Part shown: in pieces, positions 53,764-62,364 of the stretch
Position numbering within the stretch: the stretch's first letter is position 1
Layout: every line of letters begins with the position of its first letter
NCBI GenBank assembly: GCA_021299875.1
Contig: JAJTEW010000005.1
Span: 1 to 64,000 of the forward strand
From: Comamonadaceae bacterium
GTDB lineage: Bacteria > Pseudomonadota > Gammaproteobacteria > Burkholderiales > Burkholderiaceae_C
DNA: 64,000 nucleotides
Reading direction: 5' to 3'
The notes under the pieces: generated by a model
Told to the model about the DNA's origin: nothing
The model's input: the letters and a program-made list of their open reading frames with translations, nothing else
Database searches by the model: none
Program-made: the position numbers and the translations under genes

Positions 53764-55104
53764 ATGCAAACATTGGAAGTAGGTTGTGGTGCAGGTTTTT
53801 CAGGCGATCGTGTCGATGCGGCCGTTCCAGTGGTCAAGACACTCATTGCCAGGGGCGGCCCTGCTGCCTTGATGTTTGAAAATCTGGCCGAAAGAACTCT
53901 GGCCCACCAGCATCTCATTCGCCGAGCTAATCCCAGCCTTGGCTACGAACCTTTGCTCGAATTGGAACTTGGCCCCATCCTTGCTGATTGTTTAACGAAC
54001 AACATTCCCATCATCGGCAACTTCGGTGCAGCCAATCCGCAGGGTGCGGCCTTGTGCATCGTGCAATTGGCCGAAAAACTTGGCTTGCCAAAGCCTCGAA
54101 TTGCTGTTGTGATGGGCGATGACTTATCCAACCAGGAGGGGCGTACCCTGGTTAAACAGCATTTGAACAACGCGTTTGACGAGCGTCGTTTTGTCTGCGC
54201 AAACGCTTATTTGGGTGCGTTTGAAATAGCGCAAGCGCTCAAGCAAGGTGCTCAGATTGTGGTGACAGGCCGCGTAGCTGATCCTTCATTGTTGCTGGGA
54301 CCCGCCATTGCACACTATCAGTGGAGCGCCTCAGATTGGGACCAACTTGCCGGTGCCACCATGGCTGGACATTTGTTGGAGTGTGGGGCGCAAGTCAGTG
54401 GGGGGTACTTTGCTGATCCCGGAAAAAAAGAAGTTCCCGGTCTTGATGATGTCGGGTTTCCGATCGCAGAAATTTTTGAAGATGGTTCCTGTGTGATCAC
54501 AAAGGCTGATCACACAGGGGGTTTGGTCGACTGCCGTACCGTCAAAGAGCAACTCCTGTACGAAGTGCATGACCCTGCCGCATACATCACCCCCGATGTG
54601 GTGGCAGACATCACACAAGCCAAAGTAGAGCAACTGGGGCCTGACTGTGTTCGTCTCTCGGGTGTGAAGGGCCATGCTCGCACCGACACCCTCAAAGTAC
54701 TGGCCTATTTCGATGGCGGTTGGTTGGGCGAGGGTGAAATTTCTTACGCTGGTCCAAACGCAGAAGCAAGGGCAAGGCTGTCCATGGACGTCATGCAAAA
54801 GCGCATGGGTCGACACATGCCCCTTCGCTTTGATCTCATTGGTCTGAGCAGTATCTTGGGCGATGATGGTGGCAGTCTGTTGAACAATACGCCGGTGACT
54901 CATTCGAGAGATGTGCGTCTGAGGGTTGCAGCCAAACACGAATCATTGGCAAGCATTGAATTGCTCTTGCAAGAGCTGACCGCACTTTGGACAGGAGGCC
55001 CTGCTGGTGGTGGTGGCGTTCGGGTCAGCAAACGCCAAAGACTGTCCAACCTGGCCTGTTTGATTCCGCGCGAAAAAATTCCTGCGACCATTCACTTCAT
55101 TTGA
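53764..55104 (+). CDS. AtuA-family (DUF1446) protein
   Basis: This 446-residue protein has the AtuA N-terminal signature (VGCGAGFSGDRVDAAVPVV), NNIPIIGNFGAANPQGAALC, VVTGRVADPSLLLGPAIAHY, and DHTGGLVDCRTVKEQLLYEV. AtuA takes part in acyclic terpene (citronellol/geranyl) degradation in Pseudomonas, but most family members lie in other clusters and their reaction is unproven. The ATG at 53764, after AGGA, is preferred to the one nine codons upstream since the family starts just before GSGAGFSGDR. Confidence 0.88.
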   Translation: MQTLEVGCGAGFSGDRVDAAVPVVKTLIARGGPAALMFENLAERTLAHQHLIRRANPSLGYEPLLELELGPILADCLTNNIPIIGNFGAANPQGAALCIVQLAEKLGLPKPRIAVVMGDDLSNQEGRTLVKQHLNNAFDERRFVCANAYLGAFEIAQALKQGAQIVVTGRVADPSLLLGPAIAHYQWSASDWDQLAGATMAGHLLECGAQVSGGYFADPGKKEVPGLDDVGFPIAEIFEDGSCVITKADHTGGLVDCRTVKEQLLYEVHDPAAYITPDVVADITQAKVEQLGPDCVRLSGVKGHARTDTLKVLAYFDGGWLGEGEISYAGPNAEARARLSMDVMQKRMGRHMPLRFDLIGLSSILGDDGGSLLNNTPVTHSRDVRLRVAAKHESLASIELLLQELTALWTGGPAGGGGVRVSKRQRLSNLACLIPREKIPATIHFI

Positions 55105-55124
55105 CGACTTGTCAGCTTTGACCC

Positions 55125-55442
55125 ATGAACACTATTGCGCTTTACGACCTTGCTCACGCTCGAACCGGTGACAAAGGGAATCATGCCAACATCAGCCTGA
55201 TTGCCTACAAGAATGAAGACTATGCTTGGCTGGTCGATCAGGTCACGCCTGAAAGGGTCGCCGCGCATTTCGGTGCTCGCCGCCCGAGTGAAGTGCGCCG
55301 CTATCTTTTGCCCAACATCGCCGCCATGAATTTTGTGATGCATGACGTGTTGGATGGGGGGGTCAATGACTCACTCAACCTCGACATGCATGGCAAATCT
55401 TTATCGTTCCATCTGCTGACCCTCACCATTCAAAAACCTTGA
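55125..55442 (+). CDS. AtuA C-terminal-domain-like small protein
   Basis: This 105-residue protein starts with LYDLAHARTGDKGNHANISL, the signature of the small domain that is fused to the C-terminus of long AtuA proteins or encoded separately, as here. It follows the AtuA-family gene by 20 bases, so the two probably form one enzyme. The function remains unknown. Confidence 0.85.
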   Translation: MNTIALYDLAHARTGDKGNHANISLIAYKNEDYAWLVDQVTPERVAAHFGARRPSEVRRYLLPNIAAMNFVMHDVLDGGVNDSLNLDMHGKSLSFHLLTLTIQKP

Positions 55443-55473
55443 AATCCGTCATCAACAGCTATCAGGAGACATT

Positions 55474-56442
55474 ATGAAAACACGAATTTTCTTGAAAACC
55501 TTTGCGCTTAGCCTGGCTCTGCTGGGATGGTCGAGTGTCAGTTGGTCTCAAGCCTACCCCGCTAAACCTGTGAAATTTGTGGTGCCCTTCCCTGCAGGGA
55601 GCGCTACTGACCAAGCTGCCAGGCTGATGGCTCAGCAGATGCAGACACTGCTGGGCCAATCGTTCATCGTCGAGAACAAACCGGGTGCAGGAGGCTCGAT
55701 TGCCGCCATGGATGTCATCCGGTCTGCACCAGACGGCTACAACCTTTTGTTCTCCTCCAATTCAGCCGCTGCCTCCAACGTGGCCTTGCTGAAAAGCATA
55801 CCCTATGATCCACTCAAGGACTTCACGCCAATAGCTGCCGTTGGCGAAAACATGCTGGTTTTGATGGTGAAGACAGATCATCCCGCCAAGAATATTCAGG
55901 AATTCATCAGCTACGCGGCACAGCGACCCGGCAAAGTCAACGCGGGCTATGGCTCCTCGAGTTCGCAAGTGAGCATTGCCGTGCTCAACAAACTAGGCAA
56001 GATTGACACCATGGGCGTCGCCTATAAAGGCATTCCTTTGGCCATGAACGATGTGATGGCTGGTGTGGTGGATTACACCTTTGTGGATTTGGGCAATTCC
56101 ATGGCTCAGGCCAAAGGTGGCAAGTTGCGTCCTTTGGGCATTACAGCCCTCAAACGCTCGTCGCTGGTGCCCGACTGGCCTTCATTGGCTGAAAGCATGC
56201 CAGGCTTTGACATCACCGCTTGGTTTGCCTTGGTCGGCCCAGCCGGCATGCCCAAAGATGTGGTGGACAAACTGAATGCAAGCATAGGCCAAGCCTTGAA
56301 GTCAAAAGAGACACAAGACAAACTGGCGGGCATTGGCATTCAACCCATGATCATGTCACCCGACCAACTGAAAACATTCATGGGCAGCGAAGTCAGCAAA
56401 TGGGTTCGCTTGGTCAAAGAAGCCAACATTCAACCTGAGTGA
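55474..56442 (+). CDS. Bug-type (TTT) periplasmic solute receptor
   Basis: This 322-residue protein has a Sec signal (LKTFALSLALLGWSSVSWSQ) and then YPAKPVKFVVPFPAGSATDQ and GAGGSIAAMDVIRSAPDGY, Bug hallmarks. AGGAGACATT precedes the ATG. Within the AtuA cluster it is the likely binding protein for the carboxylic acid this pathway degrades, though no TctAB permease is present here. Confidence 0.9.
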   Translation: MKTRIFLKTFALSLALLGWSSVSWSQAYPAKPVKFVVPFPAGSATDQAARLMAQQMQTLLGQSFIVENKPGAGGSIAAMDVIRSAPDGYNLLFSSNSAAASNVALLKSIPYDPLKDFTPIAAVGENMLVLMVKTDHPAKNIQEFISYAAQRPGKVNAGYGSSSSQVSIAVLNKLGKIDTMGVAYKGIPLAMNDVMAGVVDYTFVDLGNSMAQAKGGKLRPLGITALKRSSLVPDWPSLAESMPGFDITAWFALVGPAGMPKDVVDKLNASIGQALKSKETQDKLAGIGIQPMIMSPDQLKTFMGSEVSKWVRLVKEANIQPE

Positions 56443-56446
56443 CCCC

Positions 56447-57199
56447 ATGAGCGACCCCAAAAACATTCTCATCACCGGCGCCAGTCGAGGTATTGGCCAA
56501 GCGATCGCACGCCAGGCAGCGCAGCAGGGATGGTCCATCGGGTTGAATTACAACCAGAGTCAAACCGAGGCCATGCGCTTGGCTGAAGAACTGCGGCAAA
56601 TGGGCGCCAAAGTGATTTGTTTACAAGCCGACGTCAGTCAACAATCCCATGTGAAGCGCATGTTCAATGAGTTCGATGAGGCACTGGGGCCCTTGCATGC
56701 GCTCATCAACAATGCCGGCATCCTCGCGAGCATCATGATCACCGAAGTGGATGAAACCAACGTCCATCGTCTGTACTCTGCCAACGTGTTCAGTGCCTAT
56801 TACTGTGCCCGTGAAGCCGTTCTTCGCATGTCAACCGCACATGGCGGCTCCGGTGGCGCTATCGTCAACATGTCGTCGGTCGCATCACGCCTTGGCGGCT
56901 TGGCAGGCGGAAGCGCCTACGCAGGCACCAAAGGGGCTCTGGACAGTTTCAACTTGGCTTTGGCCAAAGAAGTGGGCTCTCAAGGAATTCGAGTCAATGC
57001 GATCCGACCGGGTCTCATCGCCACGGAGATCCACAATGTTCATGGTGGCATTGATCAAATGAAAATCTTGGCGAAGACAGCAGTGCCAATGGGACGTTCA
57101 GGTACGGCGGAGGAAGTTGCCAAGGTGGCCATGTGGCTAGCCGGACCTGATGCCAGTTACGTGCACGGGAGCATTGTGGATGTCGCGGGTGGGCGTTAA
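56447..57199 (+). CDS. Short-chain dehydrogenase/reductase (FabG-like)
   Basis: This 250-residue classical SDR has cofactor motif TGASRGIGQAIA (about residues 9-20), NNAGI, and the Ser-Tyr-Lys set in MSSVASRLGG...YAGTKGAL. It begins four bases after the Bug stop and ends the cluster. It probably reduces or oxidises a 3-hydroxy/3-oxo intermediate of the AtuA pathway with NAD(P). Confidence 0.9.
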   Translation: MSDPKNILITGASRGIGQAIARQAAQQGWSIGLNYNQSQTEAMRLAEELRQMGAKVICLQADVSQQSHVKRMFNEFDEALGPLHALINNAGILASIMITEVDETNVHRLYSANVFSAYYCAREAVLRMSTAHGGSGGAIVNMSSVASRLGGLAGGSAYAGTKGALDSFNLALAKEVGSQGIRVNAIRPGLIATEIHNVHGGIDQMKILAKTAVPMGRSGTAEEVAKVAMWLAGPDASYVHGSIVDVAGGR

Positions 57200-57314
57200 C
57201 ATCTGATGACGTTTCACCATACAAGACCGAACCCTGAGCGCAAGCAAACCTTGAAAAGCGGACCGTCATCACCTTCAAGCGATCCATAGGTTTGCAAACG
57301 CGCACCTCACACGA

Positions 57315-57704
57315 TCACCGTGCCCAGAACATCGCCACAGTCTTGAGCCCCAGCATGGTGAGCATCAGTGAGCCGAACAGGTGAACACTTGCTGTGCCCG
57401 CAGCCAGGGTCAAGCGGCCTTGCTGGAGCATGGCGACAACCTCGGCTGAAAAGCTGGAAAAGGTGGTCAGTGCGCCTAAAAATCCCGTGACCAAGGCCAG
57501 TCGCCAGACCGGATCGAGCTCGGGCAATTGCTGAAAAATACCCACACACACGCCCACCAAGTAGCCGCCGATCAAATTGGCCGCCAAAGTCCCTAAGGGC
57601 AAAAGGTTGGCGCTGGCGGGGCCAGGGTTGAGCCACAGGCCCAACTGCCAGCGTAACAAGGCACCCACACAAGCTCCGATGCAAATGGCGATCACGGTGA
57701 GCAT
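57315..57704 (-). CDS. crcB: Fluoride channel CrcB/FluC
   Basis: This 129-residue protein has four membrane helices. It has the family motifs GACVGALLRWQLGLWLN, GTLAANLIGGYLVG and GFLGALTTFSSFS, with the Asn and Phe residues lining the fluoride pore. It exports fluoride as a dual-topology dimer. It lies downstream of rdgC; no fluoride riboswitch is apparent in the 33-base gap. Confidence 0.93.
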   Translation of the reverse strand: MLTVIAICIGACVGALLRWQLGLWLNPGPASANLLPLGTLAANLIGGYLVGVCVGIFQQLPELDPVWRLALVTGFLGALTTFSSFSAEVVAMLQQGRLTLAAGTASVHLFGSLMLTMLGLKTVAMFWAR

Positions 57705-57737
57705 GGTGAGGTGTTATTCCAATTGGGGTTGAGGGCG

Positions 57738-58676
57738 TTAAAAAGGCGGGTCTTCGCCGGCAGCCGCCGCGCCCAGTTGCATCTCGCCACCCAAGGCATC
57801 GATCAGGCTGTCGATCAGCGGCCCCAGCAAGCCCGTGGACAGGGCCACGTCGGCGTCAAAGCGGTCTTCGTTTTTGTCGGTGCCCGACTCGTCCATCACA
57901 CCGTCGAGGTATTGCACTTTTTTCAGCTGCAAGGTGTCGGTCAGCACAAAGGCCACGCGGCCGTCCCAACTCAGGGCCAGTTGGGTGGGCAGCTTGCCTT
58001 CCAGCACATGCTTGCGCACGTCGTCGTTGGCCAGGTGGTGGCGTGTGAAGCGCACGCTGGCCGCGTCTTCGCCGGTGGACTTGAGCACAGTTTCGCGCTC
58101 CACCGTCAAATCTGAGGGCCACTCGTCCGGGGTTTGAGCCAGCAGCCACTGGGTCATGGCCGCTTGGGGCGAGGTCACGGTCTGGATGAGCGAGACCGAC
58201 AAGCCGCCCATCACATTCATCAGCGCCGACATGACTTCGTCGGCCTTGCCCTGGCTGCCTGCGTTCAAGATCAGTCGGCGGTTTTCCAAGTCCATCCACA
58301 CCAGCACGGTGGACTGGCGGGCAAAGGCCTGCGGCAACAGCGACAGCAGCACGTTGTCCATCAGCTCGCGTTTTTCTTTTTTGCCGGGTTTGCGGCCGGT
58401 GGCTGCTTCGATTTCGGCGATGCGCTCATCGGCTTTGCGTCGCACCACGTTGCCGGGTACGGCCTTGGACTCGATCATGAGTTTCATGATCCATTGCCCC
58501 GAGACCGATTCGACCAGCGGCCCATGGGCCTCACCCCTTGGGGGCACCCATCCAATCGACTTGTCTTGGCTGGCGCCACATTCCACAAACTGCACCGGCT
58601 CCAGCGCCGCTTGCACATCGGCCAAAGTGGGCGCAAAGCCCTCGCCGATGCGGTAAACCATCACATTTTTGAACAC
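57738..58676 (-). CDS. rdgC: Recombination-associated protein RdgC
   Basis: This 312-residue protein has the RdgC hallmarks FKNVMVYRIG at the N-terminus, GWVPPRG, RKPGKKEKRELMDNVLLSLL and a C-terminal region with LALSWDGRVAFVLTDTLQLK. RdgC forms a ring on DNA and restrains RecA. The start is GTG six bases after AGGA; a TTG two codons upstream is less well placed. Confidence 0.93.
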   Translation of the reverse strand: MFKNVMVYRIGEGFAPTLADVQAALEPVQFVECGASQDKSIGWVPPRGEAHGPLVESVSGQWIMKLMIESKAVPGNVVRRKADERIAEIEAATGRKPGKKEKRELMDNVLLSLLPQAFARQSTVLVWMDLENRRLILNAGSQGKADEVMSALMNVMGGLSVSLIQTVTSPQAAMTQWLLAQTPDEWPSDLTVERETVLKSTGEDAASVRFTRHHLANDDVRKHVLEGKLPTQLALSWDGRVAFVLTDTLQLKKVQYLDGVMDESGTDKNEDRFDADVALSTGLLGPLIDSLIDALGGEMQLGAAAAGEDPPF

Positions 58677-58766
58677 AAACAATCCTTACTGCCCAAATGA
58701 ACAACCCGTCCTTTGGGGACGGGTTGAATCATAGGGGATGAATCGAGCCAGGGGCTCGGTGTTGCA

Positions 58767-60068
58767 TCAAAGCTTCATCTGAGTCGGCAGCCAAGTCACG
58801 ATGCCCGGCACAAAGTAAATGAGCAACACCGCACCCACCATGAGGAAGAACATGGGCATGGACACGCGGGCGATATAAGGCAGTTGCTTGCCCGTCATGC
58901 CCTGCAGCACAAACAGGTTGAATCCCACAGGCGGTGTGATCTGCGCCATCTCGACGACAAACACCACAAAGATGCCAAACCAGATCGGGTCAATGCCTGC
59001 TTTTTGGACTGTGGGCATCAAAACGCCCATGGTCAGCACCACCATCGAAATGCCATCGAGGAAACATCCTAAAAGGATGAAAAACACCATCAAGGCCATG
59101 ATCAGCGCAAAGGGACTGAGGCCCAGGCCACCAATCCATTCGGCCAAGTGGCGCGGCAGGCCGATGTAGCCCATGGACAAAGTCAAGAATGCGGCCCCAG
59201 CCAAGATCAGCGCGATCATGCAATACAACCGCGTGGCCCCCATCAAGGCCTCTTTGAACACCGACCAACTCATGGTGCCTTGAAGCGCAGACAAAATCAA
59301 AGATCCCACCACGCCCACTGCGGCAGCTTCGGTGGCCGTGGCAAAGCCGGTGTAAATCGAGCCCAAGACCGCCGCAATCAGCAAGACGACCGGAATCAGG
59401 CTGCTGGAAGCCTCCAGCTTTTGCATGAAACTCATCGGGGCGTCACGCGGCGGGATTTGGTCTGGATGGCGCAAGGACCAAAAAATGATGTAGCCCGAAA
59501 AAAGCCCGGCCAGCAGCAAACCGGGCAAGACCCCAGCGATGAAGAGCTGGGCAATCGATACATCGGCCGCCACGCCATAAACGATCATGATGATGGAGGG
59601 CGGGATGAGCAGGCCCAGCGTGCCCGAACCCGACAAAGTGCCGATGACCATGTTCTCGGGGTAGCCGCGTTTTTGCAACTCAGGCAGTGTCATTTTGCCG
59701 ATCGTGGCGCAAGTGGCTGCACTTGACCCTGAAACCGCCGCAAAGATGGCGCAGCCCACCACATTGGTGTGCAGCAAGCGCCCGGGCAGGGCCTGCATCC
59801 ATGGCGCCAGGCCCTTGAACATGTCTTGGCTCAGGCGTGTGCGAAACAGAATTTCCCCCATCCAGATGAACAGGGGCAAGGCCGTCAGTGTCCAGCTCGA
59901 AGCTGAGCCCCAGATGGTCATCGCCATGGCGTCACCCGCGGGTCTGGCGGAAAACAATTGCATGCCGACCCATGCCACGCCAGAGAGCGTGAGACCAATC
60001 CAAACCCCACTGCCCAAAATCAAAAACAGCGTCAGGACCAAGAGCCCTGTGATCATCATGTCATTCAT
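58767..60068 (-). CDS. TRAP transporter large permease (DctM-type)
   Basis: This 433-residue membrane protein has about twelve helices and the DctM signatures AVSGSSAATCATIGKMTLPE, SGTLGLLIPPSIIMIVYGV and TATEAAAVGVVGSLI. It forms the channel with the DctQ protein encoded six bases upstream. It is the third gene of a DctP-DctQ-DctM operon. Confidence 0.92.
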   Translation of the reverse strand: MNDMMITGLLVLTLFLILGSGVWIGLTLSGVAWVGMQLFSARPAGDAMAMTIWGSASSWTLTALPLFIWMGEILFRTRLSQDMFKGLAPWMQALPGRLLHTNVVGCAIFAAVSGSSAATCATIGKMTLPELQKRGYPENMVIGTLSGSGTLGLLIPPSIIMIVYGVAADVSIAQLFIAGVLPGLLLAGLFSGYIIFWSLRHPDQIPPRDAPMSFMQKLEASSSLIPVVLLIAAVLGSIYTGFATATEAAAVGVVGSLILSALQGTMSWSVFKEALMGATRLYCMIALILAGAAFLTLSMGYIGLPRHLAEWIGGLGLSPFALIMALMVFFILLGCFLDGISMVVLTMGVLMPTVQKAGIDPIWFGIFVVFVVEMAQITPPVGFNLFVLQGMTGKQLPYIARVSMPMFFLMVGAVLLIYFVPGIVTWLPTQMKL

Positions 60069-60074
60069 GGCAAG

Positions 60075-60584
60075 TCATTCGTTGCGCAGCATCTCGCCGC
60101 TTTCGGTGGCGGCGCGGCGACCTTGGATTTCAAGCACCAACTCGTCGACAAAGGCCACAGCAAAAATCACGGTGCCCAGCGCCATGACCAACTGTGGGAT
60201 CCACAAAGGTGTGGCGTCGTTGCCGGTCGAGATGTCATGAAACTCAATGGATTGCCAAACCAGGCGGCAACTGTAAAAAGCAAACAGACCGGCCAGCAGA
60301 CTGGCCAACAACAGGCTGAAAATTTCCACACCACGGCGCGCACTGCCCTTGAACAGGCTCAGCACCAGCGTGACGCGGATGTGTTCGCCCCGCTTCAAGG
60401 TGTGGGCCAACGCCAAAAATCCGGCACCTGCCATGAGGTAGCCGGCATACGCATCGGTGCCAGGCACATGCACATGAAACTGCCGGCTCAAGACGGACAG
60501 CAGCACCATGAACAGCAGGCCGCACATGCACAGCGCCGCCAAGGCGGCGCTGCTGTCATAAATGGCGTTGAGCAGTTTGCGCAT
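60075..60584 (-). CDS. TRAP transporter small permease (DctQ-type)
   Basis: This 169-residue protein has four membrane helices, with RQFHVHVPGTDAYAGYLMAG and TLKRGEHIRVTLVLSLFKG typical of DctQ. The start ATG lies four bases after the receptor stop; the longer frame overlaps the receptor gene and is rejected. Confidence 0.9.
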   Translation of the reverse strand: MRKLLNAIYDSSAALAALCMCGLLFMVLLSVLSRQFHVHVPGTDAYAGYLMAGAGFLALAHTLKRGEHIRVTLVLSLFKGSARRGVEIFSLLLASLLAGLFAFYSCRLVWQSIEFHDISTGNDATPLWIPQLVMALGTVIFAVAFVDELVLEIQGRRAATESGEMLRNE

Positions 60585-60588
60585 GCGA

Positions 60589-61563
60589 TCAGCGGTTGAA
60601 CGCGTCGACGATGGCTTTGCCTTCGGCACCGGACTTCTCAAGCCACTCTTTCATGATGGTGTCCCCCACTTTTTTCATGTCGGCCTTGAGTTGGGCCGAT
60701 GGAGGGGTGACCGTCATGCCATTGGCTTTGAGGGTTTCCAAGGTGGTGGTGTTGACCTTGCGTGATTCGGCCCAGCCCCGAGTCTCGGCCGCTGCTGCGG
60801 CTTTGATCAAAGCGTCCTGGGTGGGCTTGTCCAGTGCGTCAAAGGCTTTCTTGTTGGCGATCACTGCGTTCTTGGGCAGCCAAGCCTGGACGTCGTAGTA
60901 GAACTTGAGGTGCTCGAACAGCTTGCTGTCCACGCCCGTGGCGCCCGATGTCATGGTCGACTCGACCACGCCCGTGGCCAGGGCCTGCGAGAATTCGGCC
61001 GCTTGAACCGTCACAGGCTGGGCACCGATCAGTTCAGCGATCCTGGCGGTGGTGGGGCTGTAGGCACGCCACTTGATGCCCTTGAGGTCGGCGACGCTGT
61101 TGATCGGCTTCTTGCTGTAGATGCCCTGGGGTGGCCAAGCCACCGAGTACAGCAACATCATGCCCTGCTCGGCCAGTTTCTTTTCCAAAAGTGGCTTTTG
61201 GGCCTTGTAGAGCTTCATGGACTCGTCATAGCTGTCGGCCAAAAAAGGCAAGCCATCTGCGCCAAAGGGTTGCCACTCGTTCTGGAAGTTGACCAGCAAG
61301 ATTTCGCCCAGTTGGGCTTGACCCCCCTGCACCGCACGCTTGATCTCAGGGGCCTTGAACAGCGACGCGTTGGCATGCACCGTGATTTTGAGTTTGCCCG
61401 ATGTGGCCTTGTCCACATCGGCCGCAAACTGGGTCATGTTGACTGTGTGGAAATTGGTGGCCGGGTAGGCTGCGGGCAAGTCCCACTTGGTTTGGGCCGA
61501 CACGAAGCCGGAGACAGCGAGCAGACCAGCCAGCAGGCTGAGGTGAAGGGCGCGACGTTGCAT
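60589..61563 (-). CDS. TRAP transporter receptor (DctP-type)
   Basis: This 324-residue periplasmic receptor has a Sec signal (LHLSLLAGLLAVSGFVSAQ). The mature part starts TKWDLPAAYPATNFHTVNM and contains KWRAYSPTTARIAELIGAQP, with the Arg that usually contacts a substrate carboxylate. GGAG precedes the ATG. It is the first gene of the DctPQM operon, divergent from a MarR-like regulator and an oxoprolinase gene, which hints at a cyclic amide or dicarboxylic amino acid derivative as substrate. Confidence 0.9.
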   Translation of the reverse strand: MQRRALHLSLLAGLLAVSGFVSAQTKWDLPAAYPATNFHTVNMTQFAADVDKATSGKLKITVHANASLFKAPEIKRAVQGGQAQLGEILLVNFQNEWQPFGADGLPFLADSYDESMKLYKAQKPLLEKKLAEQGMMLLYSVAWPPQGIYSKKPINSVADLKGIKWRAYSPTTARIAELIGAQPVTVQAAEFSQALATGVVESTMTSGATGVDSKLFEHLKFYYDVQAWLPKNAVIANKKAFDALDKPTQDALIKAAAAAETRGWAESRKVNTTTLETLKANGMTVTPPSAQLKADMKKVGDTIMKEWLEKSGAEGKAIVDAFNR

Positions 61564-61768
61564 GAGAACTCCTGTGAAAGATGGGAATGAAAGGTTCACT
61601 GGGCAGTGCAAGAAAGGTGCCCGCTTCACGCGCGCATCGGGTGCATCTGTCAGTGGATCACTGTAGGCACCCTGATGACAATTCGTGCTCGGTGTTTTCC
61701 CTTAATGTCAACAAATTGTTGGCAAATTGTTGCTATTGGACATAGACTTTCTCATCTTTTTCAACGTG

Positions 61769-62329
61769 ATGGAATCCATGCCACGCAAAAATTCCCTCAG
61801 CATATCGGCGCCCTCCGCACCCCTTGTGACCAGTCCCATCGTGTCCTCGGCCCATCTGGTCTCGCCCGACAGCGCTGAGATGAGCGAGTTCGAGTTCGGC
61901 CTGATCGTGGCGGGCAACGCCTTTCACCGTTGGATCATCCACTGCATGGCCGCCGCCGGGCTGAAGGATTTGACGCCGCTGGATGTGCTGGTGCTGCACC
62001 ACGTCACGCACCGTGCGCGTGACAAGCGCCTGGCCGACATCTGCTTCATCATGAACATCGAAGACACGCATTTGGTGAATTACGCCCTGAAAAAACTGCA
62101 AGGGCTGGGCGTGGTGGTGTCACAAAAAAACGGCAAAGACGTGACCTATGCCGCAACTGAAGAGGGGCGCGCTTATGTGCAGCGCTACCGTGAGATCCGC
62201 GAGAGCTGCCTGATTGACGCCCTCAAAGCCGACGATGGATTGAACCGCGATATTGGTGAGTTGGCCCGGTTGTTGCGCGTGCTCTCGGGCATGTACGACC
62301 AGGCTGCGCGTGCTGCGGCTTCTTTGTGA
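61769..62329 (+). CDS. MarR-like winged-helix regulator
   Basis: This 186-residue protein has a flexible Ser/Pro-rich N-terminus and a winged HTH at about residues 55-145 (LKDLTPLDVLVLHHVTHRAR, ADICFIMNIEDTHLVNYALK, GKDVTYAATEEGRAYVQRYR), matching MarR/PadR-like regulators of catabolic genes. It is divergent from the TRAP operon and 35 bases upstream of the oxoprolinase gene, so it probably regulates both. The start is uncertain: ATGs at 61769 and 61778 are both possible. Confidence 0.82.
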   Translation: MESMPRKNSLSISAPSAPLVTSPIVSSAHLVSPDSAEMSEFEFGLIVAGNAFHRWIIHCMAAAGLKDLTPLDVLVLHHVTHRARDKRLADICFIMNIEDTHLVNYALKKLQGLGVVVSQKNGKDVTYAATEEGRAYVQRYREIRESCLIDALKADDGLNRDIGELARLLRVLSGMYDQAARAAASL

Positions 62330-62364
62330 ACTTGATGGATTGAATTCTGATTGTTGAGCGTCCT

